Below, in pieces: positions 27,805 to 38,109 of a DNA stretch of 64,000 bases (positions within the stretch are counted from its first letter, which is position 1; every line of letters starts with the position of its first letter). Source of the stretch: Formosa haliotis (GTDB taxonomy: Bacteria > Bacteroidota > Bacteroidia > Flavobacteriales > Flavobacteriaceae); contig NZ_BDEL01000001.1 in the NCBI RefSeq assembly GCF_001685485.1, positions 3,097,501 to 3,161,500 of the forward strand, in the 5' to 3' direction. A model generated the notes under the pieces. The model saw only the letters and a program-made list of their open reading frames with translations. It made no database searches and had not been told where the DNA came from. The position numbers and the translations under genes are program-made.

Positions 27805-28028
27805 GAATATTTGCAATAGGAAATACCAAAGCGAATCAATTACGTATGGATAGGTTAATAATATAATCAATATCTGTACAAAGGTAAACTCGTAAAATAC
27901 TCCCATCAAAAGACTACGGCATAAAGCGCGTGTTATTGTAAAGCTTATTTATTCCGTTTCCTTTTGAGCTGAGATTTAACTTCCGTTTGGGAATTGCTCA
28001 AATATTGTTTAATCTAAATTCAAAAGCT

Positions 28029-28865
28029 ATGTATTTACAAAATTTACAACAGGATGACATCTATGTGCCATCAGAGATGAAATCCTTAAAAACAATGACA
28101 CAGATGGAATCCCGCAGAGGATTGGAGAATGCTATTATTTCTAATGGCAAAATTGTTAATGTGGTTTCGAATAGCTATGGCCATATACCGAATCAATTGT
28201 TTTTTAGGAAAGCGGAACAGATGTTAATTGATGCGCAATTGAATTATCACACCAGAACCATCAATAGGGATGACAGATCTTTTATTACTGACTTTATAAT
28301 TGATGATCAAAGTCAATTTACGGTCAAAAATCATGAGGATCTGATATTACCTATGTTAAGATTTAAAAATTCTTATGATGGTAGTGAGAAGACCTCAGGA
28401 CATTTTGGGTTTTACAGAAAAGTATGCTCGAATGGTCTCCATGTTTCTCAGACTGAAATTGAGTTTTCTATAAAGCATAATAAAAACAGTGTGCAGATGA
28501 TTATGCCGAAGCTAAATAATCTTTTCGAAAAATTTATGGATAATGAATTTTATACAGTAACCCAAAAGTTCGATAAAATGAGAAATTTTAAAATCCTTGA
28601 TATCAAAGAATTTGTCAAAGCTACTTTAGACCGAACAAAACTATTCAGATATGAATGTAGTGATAAGAATAGTGATCCATCTAAAAAATCTCGAGAAGTA
28701 ATAGAGATACTGAATTATGAAGCTCTGTTACTTAATGAAGAACCAAATTTATGGTTGGGGTATAATGCCTTCAATGCCGTATTGCACAATACTTTAAAAA
28801 AAGGATTTGGACAACAAGAACGTCTCGATAGAAGATTGTTTGAAGATATTTATGATATGGCTTAA
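28029..28865 (+). CDS. DUF932 protein
   Basis: 278 aa from the ATG at 28029; the upstream in-frame start at 27987 adds residues unlike the family. Motifs such as VSNSYGHIPN, SGHFGFYRKVCSNGL and WLGYNAFNAVLHN fit the DUF932 (phage/plasmid-like) family, common on Bacteroidota conjugative elements. Function unknown; proposed links are to plasmid or phage DNA metabolism. It stands alone with a terminator just after it. Confidence 0.8.
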   Translation: MYLQNLQQDDIYVPSEMKSLKTMTQMESRRGLENAIISNGKIVNVVSNSYGHIPNQLFFRKAEQMLIDAQLNYHTRTINRDDRSFITDFIIDDQSQFTVKNHEDLILPMLRFKNSYDGSEKTSGHFGFYRKVCSNGLHVSQTEIEFSIKHNKNSVQMIMPKLNNLFEKFMDNEFYTVTQKFDKMRNFKILDIKEFVKATLDRTKLFRYECSDKNSDPSKKSREVIEILNYEALLLNEEPNLWLGYNAFNAVLHNTLKKGFGQQERLDRRLFEDIYDMA

Positions 28866-29390
28866 TCTAAGTCGAAGGTTTAATCCAGTACCTTAAACTG
28901 GATTTTTAAACAGTCGCGTCTGAAAAAATCGTTAAAGATTTAGCTAGTTATTAAACAGATGATTTACCCGTCTGTTTTTATGTTTGATATGCTATATTTG
29001 GAGTTTTAAAATCCAAAAATAATTGTAATTTTATTTTGGCATATAATTTAATTGCATTTTTTAGCTCTGTTATCGTGTGCTGAATACTTTAAGGTTAGAT
29101 CCATTTAAAATTCGTCTTTCATTTGGTATGGTACTAAAAGTTTTAATTTTAGTCAAACTATTTTAGGAAATGACAAAATTAAAGCAAGAGTTTATTAAGG
29201 TGCCTATAGATAATTAAAAAGGATAGAATTACTATTGTAAATAGTAAAGCTGAATCACTTTAAATTTTGAGTTTTTTTTAACGACTTTATTGTATATTTA
29301 TTTACTAAAGAGTCTTATTAATTATTTTAAGATATAAGATCTAGTAACATCCTATTGCTCTTCTATTTAATAATTAACTTAAAAAATACT
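28866..29390. other. Intergenic region before the GTPase conflict operon
   Basis: No gene is seen. Two hairpins follow the DUF932 gene: AATCCAGT/ACTGGATT at 28882-28904 with a short T run, and AAACAGA/TCTGTTT at 28953-28977 with a T run; both look like terminators. A TATATTTG (-7-like) is at 28993-29000 but lacks a good -33 TTG. The rest is AT-rich leader. Confidence 0.6.
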
Positions 29391-30638
29391 ATGCTGCAAG
29401 ATTACTTGAACTCAATGCTTTTATCAATTACTGATGAAGGTGATTTTAAAAAATTAGAAAAATCTGCTATTGAAATTTCCAAAAAAATAATTAAGGACAG
29501 ATCAAAAATCGTTTCTTATACCTTAGCTGCAATAGATCCTGAAGTTAGTGTTGAAAGCTCTGTTATTGAGGAGGCAAGGTCTATCATTGTGAAGAATTGG
29601 AAAACGTTTACGGCTAATGCCAAAGACACGCCTCTAACATTTATTAGGGCGGTCATTCTGGAGGCTTTAAGTAGCATAAGCGCCGATATTAACCATTCGT
29701 TACTTATTTGGTTTTCGGCCAGAAATATTGTTCAGTACCATAAACTTATTGGTAAAGAAAGGGAAATCCTTTTGGAATTCATGGTAAAATTGGGTAATGA
29801 TATCAATCAAAATGCTAATAAAGAATGGGCGTTGTCAAATAATGATACTTTGCCAAAAACCAGTCTTGAGCTTAAGGAAGTTTCAAGATATGCTCTTAAT
29901 GATGATACTTTAAAAAAATATTTAGAAGATGCTTCGGGTCCAACAAATTCCACGGGCGTTAAAAATTTTGAATCTCCAAATTCAGTTTGGCCAAATTCAG
30001 GACAAAGTTGGTCACATCAATTTGCTCCGAGGGCTGCAAAGGGCATTAAAACTGCAATCGATCTTTCCTTAAAAGCAATTGTTGCCGTCGTAAATGAAAA
30101 TAAAAACACGGTTCAAAGCAGTTTAAATAAAGCACTAGAGTCATTGCAAACAGAGATTTCAAATAGAACTAGTTCGTTGCAATTAAGATCAGAACTTTTA
30201 TGGTGGAAAGAGGCAGGATATTCGTCCTCTATGGATAAAAGTTATGATGAGCTAGATAACAATATTTTGGGAATTGTATTGGCAAATGATTACTCATTTT
30301 TTATTCCTTTAATTTATCCGAAAAGCGTTGATTATTTTCTAAAAGAGACTTATAAAGGACTAAAAGGAAATGCAACGGAAGAATTAACTCTTGAGGAATT
30401 TTTTAAGACTATTCAAAAGCATACCGAGGAATTGAAATCTATATTACCAGAAGAGGAAGCATTAGTTGATAAATCAACACTATTAAACTTTGTAACCAGT
30501 TTAATATGGAACAAAAATGAATTAGCTCAATTTGAAGAGCTTTTGGGGATCCCCCTAGATATAAAACTGTCCTCAAAAGAACTGACAACTTGGTTGTTCC
30601 ACGATTTTCAATTAGTTAAAATTATAAATACTAAATAG
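29391..30638 (+). CDS. All-helical protein of a GTPase conflict system (GASH-like)
   Basis: 415 aa from the ATG at 29391; an in-frame TTG at 29355 is a poor alternative. It is predicted almost wholly alpha-helical, with no catalytic motif visible. Its size and its place directly ahead of two TRAFAC GTPases and a GAP1-like protein match the GTPase-associated system all-helical (GASH) component described computationally for NTP-dependent conflict systems. It probably acts as a scaffold or sensor with the GTPases. The next gene begins 1 bp after its stop. The GASH label is from memory and context; an HMM search would settle it. Confidence 0.68.
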   Translation: MLQDYLNSMLLSITDEGDFKKLEKSAIEISKKIIKDRSKIVSYTLAAIDPEVSVESSVIEEARSIIVKNWKTFTANAKDTPLTFIRAVILEALSSISADINHSLLIWFSARNIVQYHKLIGKEREILLEFMVKLGNDINQNANKEWALSNNDTLPKTSLELKEVSRYALNDDTLKKYLEDASGPTNSTGVKNFESPNSVWPNSGQSWSHQFAPRAAKGIKTAIDLSLKAIVAVVNENKNTVQSSLNKALESLQTEISNRTSSLQLRSELLWWKEAGYSSSMDKSYDELDNNILGIVLANDYSFFIPLIYPKSVDYFLKETYKGLKGNATEELTLEEFFKTIQKHTEELKSILPEEEALVDKSTLLNFVTSLIWNKNELAQFEELLGIPLDIKLSSKELTTWLFHDFQLVKIINTK

Positions 30639-30639
30639 T

Positions 30640-31597
30640 ATGACTGGAAAGTGTTCAAACCCAGATTGTGCTGCACCAATTAGTTGTCATGAAGGAAAAG
30701 AAAGACATACGGAATGTGAATTTTGGAATAAGACAAATATTTCAAAGTCTAAAGCGAAATCTACGTCTAAAAAGGAAAGAAAATCAGATTTGCCGTGGAC
30801 TGGAGATGCTTTGACTACAGAGGAACTATCTAAAATAACTTATAGAAGCACTCCTGTAATTATTGGGGTAATAGGAAAAGCAGATGCAGGTAAAACAACA
30901 TACTTGGCTATGCTTTTTACATTGCTCCTTAGAGGAATAAAACTTAAAGAGTTTGACTTTTGTGGTACCAAAACAATAAATACGTGGGATGCATTATATC
31001 AAAAACTAAAAGTTCAACAACAAGTTGTTACCTTTCCTGATCCTACTCCAGCCCAATACATCCGCTTATTACATTTAGCACTGAGAAATCAATCAAAAAA
31101 ATTAAAAGACATTTTAATAACCGACGCATCAGGTGAGGTTTTTTCTTTATGGTCAAAAAATAGAAATGATGTAAATGCGGATAATGCAAGATGGGTTTAT
31201 GAGCATTCTAATGCATTCATACTCTTTATTGATTGTGAAGATTTGATAAATAGAAAGGCTCAGGCAAAGACTGACATCGTGGATATGGCACAAATGTTAA
31301 AGTACGATTTGAAAAACCGACCTGTGATTGCTGTTTGGTCAAAAAGTGATAAAAAGGCGAAGTGCATCCAGTAATTCGTGAAAAACTTCAAGGGGAATTA
31401 ATGGAGATTTTGATAACTATAAAGAGTTAGATATTAGCAACTTTTCAACGGATGATCCTGATATATTAGTTCATAAGAACAATATAGCTGTATTGGATTG
31501 GCTACTTTCCAAAGTGTTTTGTTTACAAAATTCAGAGATTCCGATTGAGAATGATAATACGGGAAATGATATTTTCTTAAATTATAAAAGCATGTAA
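30640..31597 (+). pseudogene. TRAFAC-type GTPase (double-GTPase 2-like), broken by two frameshifts
   Basis: The first open frame ends at 31374 (244 aa). An N-terminal Cys/His cluster (C5, C10, C16, H17, H23, C26) looks zinc-binding. The P-loop is G79-KADAGKTT, a Walker-B-like segment is ITDASGE, and a G4-like motif is VWSKSDKK. Coding likeness continues past the stop in two other frames: one base is missing in the A run 31351-31355 and another in the T run 31408-31411. With both restored the product is 319 aa, ending LNYKSM at 31597, directly abutting the next ATG. The N-terminal GTPase core is intact in the short form, so residual activity cannot be excluded. Confidence 0.75.
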
Positions 31598-32428
31598 ATG
31601 GCGACATCTATATTACTAATTGGAAAACCTCATTCATCCAAGACGGTATTCCTTTCACAGTTTTACTCAAAATTGCAGCAAAATAAGAGTAAACTAAAAC
31701 TTTATAAATCAGTGGATGATTTGTCTCCTATTGCAGGAGCAAGAGAAGCTCTGGCATCAGGAGAAGAACCTCAGACAACTCCGTCAGAAAAAAGCGTAAA
31801 ATTTTACTTGCCCATTCAGGTAGCAGAAAAAGAGGTTGATTTGAAATGTCCGGAATATGGAGGAGAACAGGTTTTAACCATTGTTGAGAATCGGGAGTTA
31901 AATAAGGAATGGACAATTTCTATAAACGAAAGTGATAGCTAGATTTTGTTTGTCAGATTAAATAATGTGAACAAGCCTTTAGATATCAGTGATGTAACCT
32001 ATTCTGAAGAATATCATGAAAACTCGAAAGAACTGGTGTCTGATGCCGAGTATAAAATATCGGACCAAAGCTTTTTTATCGAATTATTACAAATCCTTTT
32101 ACATGCAAAAGGAACAAACTACCATAGGGTAAATGATAAGCCAAAGCTGACTATTGCTTTAACCTGTTGGGATGAAATGAATACAGAAGAAAAGCCTTAT
32201 GATGTATTGAAATCCCAATTACCACTCTTATTAAACTTTTTGGAGTCTAACTGGGATAAAAATTATCTAAACATAATTGGTCTTTCCGCCCAGGGATTTT
32301 CTCTAACAATACCAGAGAACAAAGAAAAATATCAAATTGAAGGACCAGAGGAATTTGGCTATCTAGTATTGCCTGATGGCACTCGATCGAATGACATTAC
32401 AGAACTAATAGAGCAAGCATTATTGTGA
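31598..32428 (+). pseudogene. Second GTPase (double-GTPase 1-like) with an in-frame amber codon
   Basis: The reading frame runs from ATG 31598 to TGA 32428 but is interrupted by TAG at 31940-31942 (codon 115). The P-loop is G9-KPHSSKT, with Ser where the usual Gly stands. The second half (32428 side) has LTIALTCWDEM, ending GYLVLPDGTRSNDITELI, and coding character is unbroken in the same frame after the stop. TGG to TAG is a one-base route, but the ancestral codon is unknown. The next gene's GTG start overlaps the TGA. Without readthrough only a P-loop fragment is made. Confidence 0.72.
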
Positions 32429-34961
32429 AAGTAACAATACATCAATCCATTTGCGGAGAAGTAAATAAAGCATGGGGCTTAATAAAAACCACCTTGCCTG
32501 ATGTTAATATTGCTAAGAGTATTGCCTTTAGAACGGATTTACAAGATCAAACCAGTGGCATTAATTGGGAGCCAGCTATTCGTGGCTTTTCAGAAGGAGA
32601 CTTCTTCCTAATTATGAAAACATTTGAAGATACAGCTTCTGATGTTAGAAGAGGCAGGAAGTTTTCTCATGTTTTGATGCTGCCTAAAAATGAGATTGTA
32701 AGCATTGATAATTTAGAACCAATTATCGACTTACTGTCCAAAGAAATAAATAAAAATATACTCTTGGAACCAATTTCAATAGAAATTTCATCAAGCAACA
32801 CTACCGGTGTAATAGATAAGTTTCAAGGGAAATTCAACAAACTCATCAATGGTTATATCAACAGAAATAGATATAATAATACGTTGATCTGGATAGGGCA
32901 GGAATACTTTGATATGGCGGTTATAGAGTTGTGGAGAAGTTTAAATGTTGCTGAGAGACAAGATTTTTGCTTTGATATTGCCTTTAATAACGAAAATAAG
33001 GGAACAAGCCAGCTAAGTTTAATTGCTGTACCTGAAAGTGTGCAAAGTAAGTTTGTGAAATCAGACTTCTTTATTGTACGGCAGAATGATAACCATAAAC
33101 CTACGGAGTTATTGGAACAATTGTTGATTGGTGATGCGTCAGTTCAGAAGCGTATTAATCGTTTCAAAAAAGCGATTGAATCAAAGTCATTATTAAGGGA
33201 AGATATAGCCTTAATAGCGAAAGGGATTGATACTTTTGAGCACGTGGAAAATAGTAAAGATCTTAAAAAGCTAAATACCCTTTCCCACATTATCGCAAAA
33301 TATTCTCCTTTGCCAGAGCAAGGGATGGATTTTAAGAACCACCTGTTAACTATAATTGGCAAATTAGCTGAATCAGTAAACTTTTCGGATTTAATAGTAT
33401 TAAGAAATTTCAAAACGGAAAGTTTCAAAAACTCAAAAAAACGTTATCATATGCATTAATAGCCTGGATGAAGAAAAATATATTTTCAATTGAAAATAAT
33501 TCAGAGGGTTATAGTTTGTTTTTTGAACAAATAAAAAAGAGTGATCTGAGTTGGTGGGATAAAGTAATAATTCAAGAGCTTGAATCCTACTTAGGAACCG
33601 TTCAAGTTTCCAAGATTGCTGCTGTCTACGCTTGGTTAATGGAATCGCCATACATTCTGCCCATAATTAAATCTTTTATTGATAAATCCAAAAATGCTGA
33701 AAGCTTTTTTATTGAAAAATTACCTAAGAAAACTTCAAAGGAACTTATTGAAGAATTACAAAAATTCTCGATAAGCAATAATTGGCTAAGGTTGTACGCC
33801 CATCTATTGGATAGGCAATTTGAATTAGGTACTGCTCTAACAGAACTATTCAAAATTGATCAGGATGAAAATTATTTTGAAGCTATTGAGGTGATAATAG
33901 CAGGAAAAGATGATGACTCGGTTATTGATTATGCAGTTGATACTAGTGAACTTCGAATGATTAAAATTGCCGGTAAATCTTGCCATAATATACCTAAGCA
34001 TCTGATGAGAATGGATATTTTAAATGACAATTGGCAGCTAATTTGGGCAGAGGCGATTGAAAATGGAAATCAAGTCGATACTGGTTTAAAAGAGCCTGAA
34101 ATAGAAATACATAAATTGTTTGACCATCTTATTGGTGGCAATGTGGTTTCTGAAAGACTTATTGATAAAATTTCCCAATCCGAATTTGGAAATCTACTAA
34201 CATATCCGAATAGGGCTGTTTTATGGGGGAAACTTTCTTTGTCTGCAAAAGGCAATTTCTTAATCAAAACGTCAGCTGAATTACTTGAACAACTCAGTAA
34301 AAATTCAACCATTGAGATACCGAACGATACTGTTTTGTTAGATCATATTAGTAGAAAGGGTGTTTTCGACTTTTTATATTATAATAGAAATAATATTAAA
34401 TCAGTAATCCCAGTATTTGAAAAATTTTCTCAACTAAGTGACAATAACCTTCGGAATTATCTAAATAATTTTTCAGGACAAATTGATGCTATTGATGCTA
34501 CTCAATTAGGGAGACTGATAGCAAGAAGACGTTTTTTTAATTCTGCTCATACCATTAATTCTAAGTCCTCTAAAAATAATAATTGGCGATTTGCACTGGT
34601 AGAATGCTATGACTTGTTGGATTTTTGGACAAAATTGTTTTCTCCAAATTCGGGAGATAAATTGTCATCTAGCATTACACAAGATGAATGGTGGCAAAAT
34701 ACAGAGGAATTAATTATCGAATTATATCCAAATGGAACTTCATTAACAACCATTTGGAAAAAGGCAGGCGGAAAAGAATCTGATCTACTCGCAAAAGGAA
34801 CACCAAGCGAAATTTGGAGTGATGTGTTTTATAAATTACGTAAGGAGCACTTCAAAGGAATAACAATGAACAATTTACTTAAAGAAGTAAAAAAACAATA
34901 TGGGGAAAACCAGAAGTTTAAAATAATATATGATTTGCGAAAAAACTATATAAAAACATAA
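32425..34961 (+). pseudogene. GAP1-like GTPase-associated protein, split by one frameshift
   Basis: The first frame (GTG at 32425, ends 33459, 344 aa) matches a GAP1 N-terminal domain: it begins VTIHQSICGEVNKAWGL and includes SEGDFFLIMKTFED and GRKFSHVLMLP. The second frame (from ~33441 to 34961) continues without a gap as TLSYALIAWMKKNIFS and carries the middle and C-terminal helical regions. One base is missing in the A run 33435-33441. Restored length is 845 aa. GAP1 proteins are predicted regulators or adaptors of the paired GTPases. Whether the two halves are made separately is not knowable from the sequence. Confidence 0.72.
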
Positions 34962-34967
34962 CCAACT

Positions 34968-36112
34968 ATGAGTTTAATAGAGCTATACAAAGGAACAAAG
35001 CTAATTGAAACTATAGAAAATTATGCTTTAGCTGAAGAAATAAAACCTCTAAATGACAAGGATTCAAATAGTGAATATTTTTGGTTCTCTAATGATGAGG
35101 AGTTTTGGAGTAGTGTAATTACTGATCCTGATAAATATTGGAATCAAGAGATTGATTTATATTGTTTTGTTGTTTCTGATTGGGTAGCTCGTGTTCCTGG
35201 TCTCTATTGGGAGCCTTCTTCATATGTAATGAGGCAGCACAAGAAGGAAGAAATAGCTCTCCAAAGTAAACATTGGGTAGAGTTTTATCCTCCAGGAAAA
35301 TCTAGAAAGGTGATGGGGGGAATTGGAACTTTAATGTTGCCTCCAGCGGAGGATGGTAAAATATTATTTCGATAAGTGCTGGGTGTAATGCATCTGTTGG
35401 TATTCCTATGTTATGTTTTCCTGAAGTTTATGATCAACTAAATCTTAGACAGGGAGATTGTGTGGTTATAAAGAGGGCAAAATGGCAAGCTATGGATGTA
35501 CATTGGGCATCTAAATTTGCTTCTACCAAAAAAATGCCAAGAGGATATATGGTTATTGATTCCATTGATAAAATAGAAGTCATAGAAAGAGACCTTCCAG
35601 TGGCTTATCATCCTTTTTCTATAATGGAATATGAATATCAAGACAGCCTTTTTTATGACTTTGTATATGTAACGGCAGATAGTAAACTAGAAAATGGCAT
35701 TTCAAAAATTGAACGATTTTTTGAAGATTACGCAAGGAAAGAAGAAAGAAATGGTCAGTATCTTTTAAATCCAAATTTAGTAAATCCAATTTTTCAATCC
35801 CGCTACATGTCTCCCATCGAATTAGTTCGGGCAGCTGAGAAGGCTAAGTTGAATATTCTTTATGAAAGAATCAGGGGGACTTATTTTAAAGAACAATCGA
35901 TTGATCAGTTGGTGATAAAATTACCTCAATTTTATCAATCAAGTGCAACGGTTAAAACTTTAGTTAAAAATGTAGGTTTGAATATTGCATTAATAGAGGA
36001 AGGAGCTGCAATTGATATGCTGTCACAACTTATAGATGTATGCATTAAAAAAGGAATAGTAGAAAATCTTATCGATAGGGTTGCAGTAGAGTACCCACAA
36101 ATATTTGACTAA
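34968..36112 (+). pseudogene. EAD1-tailed conflict-system protein, split by one frameshift
   Basis: The first frame ends at 35375 (135 aa). The second (upstream residues reading ISAGCNASVGIPM, ATG at 35408) ends at 36112. One base is missing in the T run 35367-35369; restored length is 381 aa. The N-terminal ~300 residues match nothing I recognise. The last ~65 residues (VKTLVKNVGLNIALIEEGAA...NLIDRVAVEYP) resemble the N-terminal effector-associated domain of the next protein, so the two are probably joined by homotypic EAD contacts. The next ATG lies 2 bp after the stop. Confidence 0.68.
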
Positions 36113-36114
36113 TT

Positions 36115-37149
36115 ATGACCTGGACTAAAAAACATACACAGCTAAACGATATTTTCAGTGATCTGGTTCCCAATAAAGAAGGGATTACGAAATATGTAAG
36201 AGATGCAGGTTTAAAGCCTCAGTTTATAGATACTAGCGGTAATGCAATGGATGTATGGAGTAATGTTATATCAGAGGCAGAAAAAAACAGTAAGGTTGAT
36301 AATTTAGTTCGATCAATGCTAACTACTTATCCTGATAATTCTTTTCTGAAATCAGCTTTAAATTCAGGAGAAATTGATTTTTCTTTAAGTCCTGATATTG
36401 ATGAGACATCATTTTGGGAAGAGGTTTCAGACGATACATTGGAAGTTTTGACAATGGAACAAAGCTCCCTCTTACCTGTAAATTTCTTAGCGAAGGGTGT
36501 ATTAAAGAGTAAATCCGTTGGCAAGGTTGAGGTGAAAATAGGAAGTAGTAATTATAGCGTTGGTACGGGTTTTCTGTTTAAAATTAGTGGAATAGACGAT
36601 GTATTCTTTATAACTAATTATCATGTAATACATAATAGAGAGGATATAGAACGGACGAGAATTATATTTGATTTTGAATTAGATATAAACGGTGATTCAT
36701 TGCCTTCTAGAAGTTTTAAAATTGACCCCAATGGCCCATGGTATTGCTCAGAAATAAAAGAGTATGATGCAACAATCTTTAAACTAATTGATCAGGATAG
36801 TACTTTGGCGGAATTTGGTTGGATAGATTTAAAAGAAATTGAGATTACTAAAAATGATTTTGTGAATATTATTCAGCATCCGAAAGGTGAAATGAAAAAG
36901 ATTTCTCTTTATCATAATATCGTTACACATAAAGATGAAAGAGTGGTTCAGTATCTTACCGATACTCAAAGAGGATCTTCGGGGTCTCCAGTATTTAATT
37001 CCGATTGGGAAGTTGTTGCCTTGCATCATAGTGGGGGAGGTAGTAGGCCAGGGGAGCCTGCACTACCATCTGGAATTAAATCACGTAATGAAGGTATTTT
37101 TATTAATAACATAATCCAATTTTTTACAGAAAACCATCAAAATATTTAA
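36115..37149 (+). CDS. Effector: EAD1 domain fused to trypsin-like protease
   Basis: 344 aa. Residues ~10-80 form an effector-associated domain (VRDAGLKPQF...MLTTYPDN). Residues ~115-340 are a trypsin-like serine protease with the full triad: H170 (FITNYHVI), D218 (KEYDATIF) and S289 (RGSSGSPVF). There is no signal peptide, so it acts in the cytoplasm. In the conflict systems described by Aravind and colleagues such EAD-proteases are recruited and activated by an upstream sensor/GTPase complex and cut host targets, causing cell arrest or death. The gene is intact. Confidence 0.83.
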   Translation: MTWTKKHTQLNDIFSDLVPNKEGITKYVRDAGLKPQFIDTSGNAMDVWSNVISEAEKNSKVDNLVRSMLTTYPDNSFLKSALNSGEIDFSLSPDIDETSFWEEVSDDTLEVLTMEQSSLLPVNFLAKGVLKSKSVGKVEVKIGSSNYSVGTGFLFKISGIDDVFFITNYHVIHNREDIERTRIIFDFELDINGDSLPSRSFKIDPNGPWYCSEIKEYDATIFKLIDQDSTLAEFGWIDLKEIEITKNDFVNIIQHPKGEMKKISLYHNIVTHKDERVVQYLTDTQRGSSGSPVFNSDWEVVALHHSGGGSRPGEPALPSGIKSRNEGIFINNIIQFFTENHQNI

Positions 37150-37152
37150 AAA

Positions 37153-38079
37153 ATGAATAACGAAATTCTATTTAAAGGTTATGACGAGAATTTTATTTCG
37201 GGTCAAACAATTCCTTTACCAATTCTTAATAAGGAACAAAAAGATGATTTAGTTTTGGATAAAAACAATAATAGTATAATTAATTATATAAATTATAGTT
37301 TGCAACTATCTGCCATCCACAAATTCCCATTTTATACAGCAACCAACATAGATGGGTTGAATTTTAAAAAGGTTCCAAGAAGGGATAATTGGCGTAAAGA
37401 TGCTAGAATTCGTAAAGACCTACAGTGGGGGCTCGAATTGTATAGAGCTCCAAAAAGTAATTTTGACCGCGGTCATATGACAAAAAGGGAAGATGTTCAA
37501 TGGGGAGCATCTATTGGCTTGGCTCTAAATGCTGCTGATTCTACTTTTTATTATACTAATTCAGTTCCTCAACATAAAGATCTTAACCGTGCAATTTGGC
37601 GGAGTTTGGAGGATTATATTTTACATACCGAAACAAATGCAAATGAATTAAAGGTGTCTGTATTCACTGGTCCCGTCTTGTCTAGACAAAACCCATATTT
37701 TGTTACGGCAATTAATGATGAACAGATTCAGATACCTTCACTTTTTTGGAAAGTGGTTGTATTTCAAAAAGAAGATGGTAATCTTTACCGAGTAGCCTTC
37801 ATAATGAGTCAAAATAAGTTGTTATTAAATGATGGTATTATAGAAGAATTAGAGCGAGATGATTTGTTGTTTATGCAGTTCGATGATTCTGCAACTTATC
37901 AAGTTAATGTATCTCTTGTTGAGGAGATTACTGGATTGGAGTTTCCCGTTGCCATGGATTCCTATTCGGACGATAGAAGTATTAAATTAGTTTTAAATGA
38001 AGTAGATATAGATCCTGATTTAGAATCGTTATCAATTGAAAATGAATTAGGTTTTGTGATTGAGCATATTTATCTATAG
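37153..38079 (+). CDS. Effector: DNA/RNA non-specific endonuclease (NUC1 family)
   Basis: 308 aa. The NUC1 active site is D105-R-G-H108 in NFDRGHMTK, and the metal/phosphate-binding segment is TNSVPQHKDLN...W..LE (N136, N145, E153). There is no signal peptide, whereas most relatives (EndA, Serratia nuclease) are secreted, which fits a self-acting effector. It lies 3 bp after the EAD-protease and ends the operon. Degradation of phage and/or host nucleic acid is the likely outcome. No EAD is visible in it. Confidence 0.85.
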   Translation: MNNEILFKGYDENFISGQTIPLPILNKEQKDDLVLDKNNNSIINYINYSLQLSAIHKFPFYTATNIDGLNFKKVPRRDNWRKDARIRKDLQWGLELYRAPKSNFDRGHMTKREDVQWGASIGLALNAADSTFYYTNSVPQHKDLNRAIWRSLEDYILHTETNANELKVSVFTGPVLSRQNPYFVTAINDEQIQIPSLFWKVVVFQKEDGNLYRVAFIMSQNKLLLNDGIIEELERDDLLFMQFDDSATYQVNVSLVEEITGLEFPVAMDSYSDDRSIKLVLNEVDIDPDLESLSIENELGFVIEHIYL

Positions 38080-38109
38080 AGTTGTTGTATCTGAATTATG
38101 TATCATTAG

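Noticed and set aside
31940..31942. Programmed recoding (selenocysteine or pyrrolysine) at the internal stop
   Set aside because: TAG rules out selenocysteine, and nothing suggests a pyrrolysine system in this lineage. A nonsense mutation is simpler.
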